The notes below the pieces were generated by a model. That model was not told the origin of the DNA and made no database searches. It saw nothing but the letters and a program-made list of their open reading frames with translations. DNA of 64,000 bases from Yersinia intermedia (GTDB lineage: Bacteria > Pseudomonadota > Gammaproteobacteria > Enterobacterales > Enterobacteriaceae), in assembly GCF_900635455.1 (NCBI RefSeq), contig NZ_LR134116.1, positions 2,790,001 to 2,854,000 on the forward strand, in the 5' to 3' direction. The position numbers and the translations under genes were made by a program. Shown here in pieces: positions 57,058 through 64,000 of the stretch (position 1 is the stretch's first letter; every line of letters starts with the position of its first letter).

Positions 57058-57687
57058 ATGATTAATGTTGCATTGATAGATGACCATGTCGTCGTCCGCT
57101 CTGGTTTTGCCCAACTGCTCTCGCTGGAAAAAGATATTCGCATTATTGGTGAATATGGCTCGGCGGCGCAGGCGTGGGCCGAGCTACCGACTATCGATGT
57201 ACATGTTGCCGTTATGGATATTTCGATGCCGGATGAAAGTGGGCTAAGTCTGCTCAAACGCCTGCGTCAAACTATGCCGAATTTCCGCGCGATTATTCTA
57301 AGTATTTATGACACCACCGCCTTTGTGCAAAGTGCAATGGATGCCGGTGCCAGCGGCTATCTGACTAAGCGCTGTGGCCCGGATGAATTGGTTCAAGCGC
57401 TGCGGACGGTCAGTGGCGGCGGTTTATATCTGTGTGCTGACGCATTGCGAGCGCTGCGCTATATGCCACAACATCCGCCACAACTGGCGATATTAACACC
57501 GCGCGAAAAAGAGGTTTTCCAGTTATTGATCAACGGGGTAAGTGTTAAATCCATTGCCGATCAATTGTCACTCAGCCACAAAACCGTCCACGTCCATCGC
57601 GCCAATATTCTGGGCAAACTCCACTGTGAAACCACTGTCGAACTGGTGCATTTTGCCCTACAGCATCAGTTGTTGGTAGGTAACTAA
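57058..57687 (+). CDS. uhpA: hexose-phosphate response regulator UhpA
   Basis: A 209-aa NarL/FixJ-type regulator. Its opening INVALIDDHVVVRSGFAQLL is almost that of E. coli UhpA; the phospho-acceptor is the Asp in VMDISMPDESG, the conserved Lys is in LTKRC, and the LuxR-type HTH contains LTPREKEVFQLL and HKTVHVHRANI. First gene of uhpABC, 3 nt before uhpB. No uhpT is in the window. Confidence 0.92.
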   Translation: MINVALIDDHVVVRSGFAQLLSLEKDIRIIGEYGSAAQAWAELPTIDVHVAVMDISMPDESGLSLLKRLRQTMPNFRAIILSIYDTTAFVQSAMDAGASGYLTKRCGPDELVQALRTVSGGGLYLCADALRALRYMPQHPPQLAILTPREKEVFQLLINGVSVKSIADQLSLSHKTVHVHRANILGKLHCETTVELVHFALQHQLLVGN

Positions 57688-57689
57688 GG

Positions 57690-59267
57690 ATGTTGCAGCT
57701 ACGGTCGGTGGGGCTGTCGTTGTTTCTGACTATCTTCTATTCTCTGAGTTGGCTCGCCCTGTGGACCATCAGTTTTTATCTCAGTAATGACGGCTTACAC
57801 GCTGTTTTACTGCTGCCGCAAGGGCTACGGCTGGCCTTAATGATTCTGCTACCCCGCCGTTATTGGCCGGTACTGCTGCTGGCCGAGTGCGGGGTATTGT
57901 GGTGGCTGCATAGCGAAGAGTTGCAAGCTACTGCCTTAATTATACTTTCTCCAGCATTGAGTTTACTGCCCGCCTGGCTGACTCAACGCTTCTGGCATCA
58001 CTACACGCTTTACTGGCAACGGCTATTACTGCTGTTAACCGCAGTGACGGGTAACAGCTTGCTGCACGGCATCCTTCTGGGCTTGTGGTTACCTTTGCCG
58101 CTAACGCAAACCCTGCTCGCCACCTTTACCGGCGGTATTTTGTTAGTCCCCTTTACCTATCTTATCTACGAATACCTCAAGCAGCAGCACATCCGCAATC
58201 TGTTTTCCCAACAGATGCCTGATCCGCCGCTGCGCACTTCGCTGCTGATTTGGTGCTCGCTGATTTTTGCCATTGGCGTGTGTATACAGGTCGCTATTAC
58301 GCCAAATATGGAGCGACTGTTACTGATTTTTGTTTTTCTGCCCAATGTGTTTATGGCCTACAAATTCGGTTGGCAAGGAGGGGTATTGGCTGCGGTATTA
58401 GGCAGTCTGATGATAACCGTCACCCGCCAGGCCAGTGGTGCATTTCATGATCTGGCGGAACTGGAGCTGTTTCTCTCGACCCAAGCCTTACTGGGAATGA
58501 CATTGGGTATCGCCATCAGCCGCCAACAGCAATTGACCCAACATCTGCACCGTTACCGCAATCAGTTAGAACAAGAACTGCAAACCCGCCGTAAGCTGAT
58601 GGAGCGGTTGGTGCATACCGAGGAAGATGTTCGCAAAGAGATCGCGCGCGAATTGCATGATGAAATTGGCCAGAATATCACCGCAATTCAAATCCAGGCG
58701 ATGTTAGTCAACCGCAGCGCCCCCTCTGCGGCAGCGCAATGCGCAGCGAATCAGATAAGCACCCTGTCACAGCGCATTCATCAAACCACGCGTCAACTGT
58801 TGCGGCAGTTACGCCCACCCGTATTGGATGAAATGCCGCTGGATCAGGCGCTGCACCATCTGGCTGAAGAGTTTGCCTTTGCCGAGCAAGGTATCAACTT
58901 CCAACTGGATTATGCACTGCCACCTGAGCCTGGTGAAGATGCGGTGGTATTTACCCTGTATCGGCTGGTGCAGGAATTACTGAACAATATTAATAAACAT
59001 GCTAAGGCACGCAATATTCACGTCAGCTTGCGCATGGGTAACAACATTATCACCCTGGACGTGCGCGATGATGGCATGGGCATTCCGGTGCAACCCCCCG
59101 GCGGCGGATTTGGCTTGCGCGGTATTGAAGAACGGGTACGCGCACTGGGCGGTGACTGGTTACTGCAACGGCGATTAGGTACTCGGGTGGTGGTCAATCT
59201 GCCCACACATGTCCGCAACAATGACACTGTGAACCTGCCCACAAAATTGGATCAAACATCCTCATAA
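57690..59267 (+). CDS. uhpB: hexose-phosphate sensor kinase UhpB
   Basis: A 525-aa membrane kinase with eight or so N-terminal membrane segments (MASE1-like, to about residue 270), a short coiled linker, the HisKA_3 H-box EIARELHDEIGQNITAIQIQ, and an HATPase domain with ELLNNINKHA and GGGFGLRGIEERV. It works with UhpC to sense external glucose-6-phosphate in E. coli. Confidence 0.92.
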   Translation: MLQLRSVGLSLFLTIFYSLSWLALWTISFYLSNDGLHAVLLLPQGLRLALMILLPRRYWPVLLLAECGVLWWLHSEELQATALIILSPALSLLPAWLTQRFWHHYTLYWQRLLLLLTAVTGNSLLHGILLGLWLPLPLTQTLLATFTGGILLVPFTYLIYEYLKQQHIRNLFSQQMPDPPLRTSLLIWCSLIFAIGVCIQVAITPNMERLLLIFVFLPNVFMAYKFGWQGGVLAAVLGSLMITVTRQASGAFHDLAELELFLSTQALLGMTLGIAISRQQQLTQHLHRYRNQLEQELQTRRKLMERLVHTEEDVRKEIARELHDEIGQNITAIQIQAMLVNRSAPSAAAQCAANQISTLSQRIHQTTRQLLRQLRPPVLDEMPLDQALHHLAEEFAFAEQGINFQLDYALPPEPGEDAVVFTLYRLVQELLNNINKHAKARNIHVSLRMGNNIITLDVRDDGMGIPVQPPGGGFGLRGIEERVRALGGDWLLQRRLGTRVVVNLPTHVRNNDTVNLPTKLDQTSS

Positions 59268-59355
59268 ATAAGCATTATTCCTAGCCATCTACAACCTTGT
59301 CTCATTTCTTTCACTTGCGCCTTCCCTACACTCAACTCACTTACTGGAGGAATCC

Positions 59356-60726
59356 ATGCCTGCATCACACATGTCATCAAAGACTTTACCCCCTGAGCCT
59401 TTGACGCCAGAACAGGTAAACGCGCGTTATCGCTATTGGCGACCGCGCCTGATGGCCGCCATGGTGATGGGCTACGCCGCCTTTTATTTAACGCGCAAAA
59501 GTGTCAATTACGCCATGCCAGTGATGCAACTGGAGCTGGGGTTGGATAAAGGGGATATCGGTTTACTGGGTACCCTGTTTTACCTGGCGTACGGCGGTTC
59601 TAAATTTGTCTCCGGTATCGTCAGCGACCGTACTCAAGCCCGTTGGATTATGGGTATCGGCCTGATGATGACAGGGGTGCTGAATGTAGTGTTCACCCTG
59701 TGCCATACCCTACCCGCACTGTTAATTGTGTGGACATTGAATGGCTTCTTTCAGGGGTGGGGCTGGCCGCCATGCGCCAAATTACTCAGCACATGGTATT
59801 CACGCAGTGAACGCGGTAGCTGGTGGGGATGCTGGAATACCTCGATCAGCATCGGTGGTGCGGCAGTGCCTCTGCTGTCTGCCTTTCTGGCCTCGCACTA
59901 TGGCTGGCAAGCCGCACTACTGGTACCGGGTGCGATAGGCATCGTATTAGGGATTTGGCTGTGCTGGCAGTTGTGCGATAAGCCGCAACAGCAAGGTTTA
60001 CCGACTATCGGCCAATGGCGGCGCGATCCACAGGATCAATGGCAGGAGCAACAAAGCCCGCCCATGCCGATGGGGCGTATTTTTCGTGATGCCATTTTAC
60101 GTAACCGCACCATCTGGTTGCTGGGGGTCTCTTATGTGCTGGTCTATCTGATCCGCATTGCCCTCAACGACTGGGGCAATATCTGGCTGGCGGAGAGCCA
60201 TGGGGTCAATTTGCTCAGTGCCAACGCCACGTTATCACTATTTGAGTTAGGTGGATTATTTGGCGCGTTGTTTGCTGGCTGGGGATCAGATTTGTTATTT
60301 CGCGGTCAGCGTGCGCCGATGATTTTGTTATTTGCACTGGGGTTATTTTTGACGATGACCGCTCTGTGGCTGGCACCGGTACATAACTATCCGCTGCTGT
60401 CAGTGACGTTTTTCAGTATCGGTTTTTTTGTTTTCGGACCGCAAATGCTTATTGGACTGGCGGCAACGGAATATACCCATAAAGACGCCGCCGGTACCGT
60501 CACTGGATTTCTCGGATTATTTGCCTATCTCGGTGCAGCGCTGGCGGGATGGCCACTGGCACAAGTGTTGCAACATTATGGCTGGCAAGGCTTTTTTGCC
60601 TTGTTGACACTGGCTTCAGCCTGCGTCGGGTTGTTACTGATGCCGTTATTGATGACCGGTATGAATTTGTTGGGGTTTGAGCCTGCCGAGAAGAGATTCG
60701 CCCCAAGAGACAACAATAATCTTTAG
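59356..60726 (+). CDS. uhpC: MFS hexose-phosphate sensor UhpC
   Basis: A 456-aa organophosphate:phosphate antiporter-family protein with 12 membrane segments. It has YRYWRPRLMAAMVMGYAAFY, the phosphate-binding Arg region KSVNYAMPVM, and GWGWPPCAKLLSTWYSRSERG. GGAGG precedes the ATG. In E. coli UhpC is a receptor for glucose-6-phosphate with little transport. Because no uhpT lies here, I considered whether it could be the transporter, but position after uhpAB favours UhpC. Confidence 0.85.
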   Translation: MPASHMSSKTLPPEPLTPEQVNARYRYWRPRLMAAMVMGYAAFYLTRKSVNYAMPVMQLELGLDKGDIGLLGTLFYLAYGGSKFVSGIVSDRTQARWIMGIGLMMTGVLNVVFTLCHTLPALLIVWTLNGFFQGWGWPPCAKLLSTWYSRSERGSWWGCWNTSISIGGAAVPLLSAFLASHYGWQAALLVPGAIGIVLGIWLCWQLCDKPQQQGLPTIGQWRRDPQDQWQEQQSPPMPMGRIFRDAILRNRTIWLLGVSYVLVYLIRIALNDWGNIWLAESHGVNLLSANATLSLFELGGLFGALFAGWGSDLLFRGQRAPMILLFALGLFLTMTALWLAPVHNYPLLSVTFFSIGFFVFGPQMLIGLAATEYTHKDAAGTVTGFLGLFAYLGAALAGWPLAQVLQHYGWQGFFALLTLASACVGLLLMPLLMTGMNLLGFEPAEKRFAPRDNNNL

Positions 60727-60869
60727 CCCGCAATGGATCGCAGGTTAGTAGCACCAAAAAAGAAAATAAAACAATACGTTAAGTAAATATCAACAATACC
60801 TCAACCCTACAATATCAACCCCGTATGTCACTCGGTTTCGGGTTCAGAAGGGGATAAAAGGATAATGTT

Positions 60870-61901
60870 ATGAAACTTACACCACTCTCAGCTCTGATTG
60901 CCGCCGGCCTCGCCCTGAGCGCCTTCACTACCGTGGCTAAAGCCGAAGGCCGCCTGGTGATTTATTGCAGTGCCACCAATGCGATGTGTGAAGAAGAAGC
61001 CAAAGCCTTTGGGGCAAAATACGATGTAAAAACCAGTTTTATTCGTAATGGTTCTGGCAGCACGTTGGCTAAAGTGGATGCGGAGAAAAAGAACCCGCAG
61101 GCCGATATTTGGTATGGCGGTACGCTGGATCCGCAGTCTCAAGCGGGTGAAATGGACCTGCTCTATCCTTACCAATCGCCTAATCTGGCGCAAATCATGC
61201 CGCAATTCCGTGATCCGGCAAAACGCAAAGGTAACTACTCCTCAGCAGTTTACATCGGTATTTTGGGGATGGGGGTGAATACCGACCGCTTGAAAGAAAA
61301 GGGTCTGCCAGAGCCAAAATGTTGGAAAGACCTGACCAACCCGGTCTACAAAGGTGAAATCCAGATTGCTGACCCACAAAGTTCCGGTACCGCCTACACC
61401 GCATTGGCAACTTTTTCACAATTATGGGGTGAAGATGCTGCCTTCGACTACCTGAAAAAACTGAATGCCAACGTATCGCAATACACCAAATCCGGTATTG
61501 CCCCAGCCCGTAATGCTGCCCGTGGCGAAACCACGATTGGTATTGGCTTCCTGCATGACTACTCACTGGAAAAAGAGAAAGGCGCACCACTGAAATTGAT
61601 CTCGCCGTGCGAGGGTTCAGGTTATGAAATTGGCGGAGTAAGCATTCTGAAGGGCGCACGCAATCTGGATAATGCCAAGTTATTCGTTGATTGGGTGTTA
61701 TCAAAAGAAGCACAGGAACTGGCATGGCAGAAAGGCCAGTCCTACCAGATTCTGACCAATACCACGGCGGCAACCTCGCCTAACTCGCTCAAGTTGGATG
61801 ATCTGAAGCTGATTAACTACGACATGGACACTTATGGTGCCACTGATATGCGTAAGAAGCTGATCACCAAGTGGGTCAACGACGTCAAGATGGGCCAATA
61901 A
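60870..61901 (+). CDS. afuA: AfuA-type periplasmic binding protein, probable hexose-phosphate binder
   Basis: A 343-aa ABC binding protein with signal peptide (cleavage after AKA, residue 25). The fold is that annotated as ferric-iron binding (RLVIYCSATNAMCEEEAKAF, NGSGSTLAKVDAEKKNPQADIW, YGGTLDPQSQAGE). The paired Tyr-Tyr iron ligand of FbpA is absent from the C-terminal domain, while two Cys (PCEGSGYEIGG and the N-terminal CSATNAMC) are present. AfuA of Actinobacillus was shown to bind glucose-6- and fructose-6-phosphate, not iron. Location 143 nt after uhpC supports that substrate here. Confidence 0.85.
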   Translation: MKLTPLSALIAAGLALSAFTTVAKAEGRLVIYCSATNAMCEEEAKAFGAKYDVKTSFIRNGSGSTLAKVDAEKKNPQADIWYGGTLDPQSQAGEMDLLYPYQSPNLAQIMPQFRDPAKRKGNYSSAVYIGILGMGVNTDRLKEKGLPEPKCWKDLTNPVYKGEIQIADPQSSGTAYTALATFSQLWGEDAAFDYLKKLNANVSQYTKSGIAPARNAARGETTIGIGFLHDYSLEKEKGAPLKLISPCEGSGYEIGGVSILKGARNLDNAKLFVDWVLSKEAQELAWQKGQSYQILTNTTAATSPNSLKLDDLKLINYDMDTYGATDMRKKLITKWVNDVKMGQ

Positions 61902-61943
61902 AAGCCCACAAAGCACTCCGACTCATATAAATAATTTATTTCT

Positions 61944-62074
61944 ATAACCAAGTCATTGGCGTTGCAGCAAGGCAGCAAGTGAATAACAGATCGGTCGGGG
62001 GGCCGGTTTGAATAGCATTTATGCTCGCACGCAAGCTAAGCGAACATCGCTGCAACGCCAGGGACAAAGGGTAT
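61944..62074. repeat. palindromic ERIC-like repeat between afuA and afuB
   Basis: A 131-bp element with inverted arms: ATAACCAAGTCATTGGCGTT... on the left, and on the right the complement of ATACCCTTTGTCCCTGGCGT. The core GGCGTTGCAGC (61958-61968) and GCTGCAACGCC (62049-62059) is perfect over 11 bp. It lies wholly inside the afu transcript and would fold as a long RNA hairpin that could set the afuA:afuB ratio. Confidence 0.65.
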
Positions 62075-62086
62075 CTAGGGAACACC

Positions 62087-64000
62087 ATGACACATACACA
62101 TGCTCTGCGGCTTGCGCAGACACGGGATGCCATTTTCTATTGGCTGGCTTTCGCCGTGGCTGCTTTTGCCCTATTACCCGCTTTTAGCCTGGATTACGGC
62201 CTGCTTGAAGCCAGCCGTTCCGAGCTACTGGCGTCTTATGGCTGGTCCGGTCTTAATATCAGTATGCTGTGGTTTGGTCTGCCGTTACTGCTGCTTTTCA
62301 GGCCATTGTCACCCGGTGGTCGTGAACACCGTTACCGCCACCTGTTTGATGCAGGTTATGCCCTCTTCTGCGCACTGCTGGTAGTGGTCACCTCGGCCTG
62401 GCTCGGGCGCGGACTAGGATTTGCCACTATCGCGCTGTTTATCGCCTTGGGGGCAATAATTACCCTGGCGCTGGCACGCCTTGAATGGCTCGGCGGTGAC
62501 CGTTTTGTGCTCGGATCACTGGTCACCATTATTGCGCTGATCACTGTTTTTATTCTGTTCCCCAGTATTGCCATTTTTGTCCCAATATTTACCGATGAGA
62601 GTGGTGCTTTTGCCCCATGGCAGTTTATGGCAATCCTCGGACAAGCGCATATCCTGCAAGTTATCTGGAATTCGTTCCTGCTGTCAGTGGCGGTTGGCAT
62701 AGGTTGTACCTTCTTCGGCATGGTACTGGCTATCTACACCACGCGGATTGCCAAACGTTCCGCGTTGCTAGGGCGCATCTTCTCAATTCTGCCCATTGTT
62801 ACCCCACCTTTTGTCGTCGGGCTGGGCGTAACCTTGATGATGGGCCGCTCCGGCTATGTAACAGAACTGATGGTCACCTGGTTCGGGCTAACCAACACTA
62901 ACTGGTTATATGGTTTCACTGGCATCTGGCTGGCACAAGTTCTGGCCTTTACGCCAATGTCATTTATGATCCTCGATGGCGCAATCAAAACTATTCACCC
63001 GTCGTTGGAAGAAGCGTCTTATACCTTGCGCGCCAGCCGTTGGCAGACCTTTATGCAGGTATTTTTACCGTTGCTAAAACCTGCGCTGGCCAACTCATTC
63101 CTGATAGTCATTGTGCAATCGCTGGCGGACTTCAGTAACCCATTAGTATTGGGTGGTAACTTTGACGTGCTGGCCACGCAAATCTACTTCTATATTACCG
63201 GCGCACAGCTTGACTATCCGGCGGCATCCACACTGGGTGTTATCTTGCTGATGTTTTCACTGTTTATCTTCTGTATTCAGTATATGTGGATAGGCAAACG
63301 CTCTTACGTCACCATTTCCGGCAAATCTTCTCGGGGCGATGTTCAGCCATTACCGGAATCACTGGTGTGGGGGACCACCGCCATGCTGTATGTGTGGATT
63401 GCCTTTAACGTTTTATTGTATGGCAGCATTTTCTACGGCAGTTTCACCGTCAACTGGGGGGTCGATTACACCCTGACGTTAAATAACTTTAATCAGCTAT
63501 TTGGCCAAGGTTTCAGTGATGGCGCATGGCCTTCTCTGCTTGATACGCTGCTCTATGCGGGTATTGCTGCCCCTATCACCGCCGCCTTTGGTCTGCTGAT
63601 TGCCTATATCGTGGTACGCCAACAGTTCCGTGGTAAAAAAACCATCGAATTCAGCACCATGTTGTGCTTCGCGGTACCGGGAACGGTCGCAGGGGTTTCC
63701 TACATTTTGGCCTTTAACAGTGCGCCGGTATACCTGACCGGTACTGCCGCCATCGTTATTATCTCTATGGTGATGCGTAATGTGCCGGTAGGGATACGCG
63801 CCGGGATTGCCGGGCTGGGGCAACTGGACAAGTCATTGGATGAGGCATCGCTTAGTCTGCGGGCAGGTTCGCTGCGTACTGTGATTTATATTCTGCTGCC
63901 GTTGCTACGCCCGGCGATTCTGTCGGCGCTGATTTACAGTTTTGTACGCGCCATGACGACCGTCAGTGCCATCGTCTTCCTGGTAACACCCGATACCCGG
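62087..64000 (+). CDS. afuB: AfuB-type ABC permease (cut by the window end)
   Basis: An open frame of 638 codons reaching the end of the window. AGGGA precedes the ATG. It is a fused double permease: two sets of about six to seven membrane helices, each with an EAA loop (EEASYTLRAS...LP at about residue 306 and DEASLSLRAG...LP at about 585). It has an N-terminal extension of extra helices compared with FbpB. The ATPase gene (afuC) would follow outside the window. Confidence 0.9.
   Translation, partial: MTHTHALRLAQTRDAIFYWLAFAVAAFALLPAFSLDYGLLEASRSELLASYGWSGLNISMLWFGLPLLLLFRPLSPGGREHRYRHLFDAGYALFCALLVVVTSAWLGRGLGFATIALFIALGAIITLALARLEWLGGDRFVLGSLVTIIALITVFILFPSIAIFVPIFTDESGAFAPWQFMAILGQAHILQVIWNSFLLSVAVGIGCTFFGMVLAIYTTRIAKRSALLGRIFSILPIVTPPFVVGLGVTLMMGRSGYVTELMVTWFGLTNTNWLYGFTGIWLAQVLAFTPMSFMILDGAIKTIHPSLEEASYTLRASRWQTFMQVFLPLLKPALANSFLIVIVQSLADFSNPLVLGGNFDVLATQIYFYITGAQLDYPAASTLGVILLMFSLFIFCIQYMWIGKRSYVTISGKSSRGDVQPLPESLVWGTTAMLYVWIAFNVLLYGSIFYGSFTVNWGVDYTLTLNNFNQLFGQGFSDGAWPSLLDTLLYAGIAAPITAAFGLLIAYIVVRQQFRGKKTIEFSTMLCFAVPGTVAGVSYILAFNSAPVYLTGTAAIVIISMVMRNVPVGIRAGIAGLGQLDKSLDEASLSLRAGSLRTVIYILLPLLRPAILSALIYSFVRAMTTVSAIVFLVTPDTR

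Noticed and set aside
60870..61901. Annotation of afuA as a ferric iron-binding protein
   Set aside because: The fold is shared, but the Tyr-Tyr iron ligand pair is missing and the neighbours are uhpABC. I therefore favour sugar phosphate, noting that binding has not been tested.
62356..62721. 121-codon minus-strand frame inside the afuB permease gene
   Set aside because: Antisense to a well-supported membrane protein; composition is the mirror of hydrophobic codons.

Overview
The window reads as chromosomal DNA of a Yersinia species. The basis is the gene set and order (citCDEFXGT with divergent citAB, mtfA beside a tRNA-Asn, lacI-lacZ without lacY, Kdo dioxygenase, phytase, zraP/zraSR, uhpABC followed by an Afu-type ABC transporter), protein sequences close to enterobacterial homologues, and ERIC-like palindromic repeats. 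The exact species cannot be fixed from sequence reading alone; the citrate, phytase and sugar loci would fit an enterocolitica-type or environmental Yersinia.

Layout. 0-4.5 kb: mgtC (minus) behind a ~0.5 kb leader with a PhoP box, a 13-codon leader ORF and alternative hairpins; a methyl-accepting chemotaxis protein; dsrB; a csp gene. 4.9-9.3 kb: lacI and lacZ with a near-perfect E. coli-type lac operator and no permease. 9.3-17 kb: quinone oxidoreductase, ylaC, an Lrp-type regulator, the Kdo dioxygenase kdoO, a 66-aa protein of unknown role, a 9-bp VNTR, a periplasmic phytase (appA), a stand-alone glgC, a 30-aa membrane protein, an ERIC-like element. 17-23.5 kb: a minus-strand chaperone-usher fimbrial operon (pilin, chaperone, usher, adhesin, second chaperone) with a readable promoter and a candidate RcsAB box.

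24-29.1 kb: an SRPBCC/LolA-like pair with an apparent ATT start and a frameshifted third gene; mtfA; tRNA-Asn; then a ~2.1 kb island scar bounded by a copy of the tRNA 3' end. The scar holds a P4-type integrase fragment fused to an alcohol dehydrogenase fragment, a ridA-family gene and a LysR regulator. 29.5-36 kb: a choloylglycine hydrolase/penicillin acylase-type enzyme, a DUF4239-like membrane protein, a membrane-fusion-protein fragment, and the zinc envelope-stress system zraP/zraSR with a sigma-54 promoter. 36-42.6 kb: a sugar locus (LacI-type regulator, GH5-like hydrolase, GPH symporter) with a 38-bp perfect palindrome, then an orphan PTS IIA and an MFS sugar porter.

43-57 kb: an EntD-type phosphopantetheinyl transferase, a DctPQM TRAP transporter, the citrate fermentation operon citCDEFXGT and its sensor/regulator citAB. 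57-64 kb: the hexose-phosphate sensory system uhpABC, directly followed by an ABC importer (afuA, afuB, cut by the window end) whose context points to phosphorylated sugars rather than iron.

The most interesting unexplained signals are the mgtC leader, the tRNA-Asn deletion scar, the uhpABC-afu pairing, the 38-bp palindrome before the GH5 gene, the RcsAB-like box before the fimbrial operon, and the ATT-start/frameshift pair at 24.1-25.5 kb.
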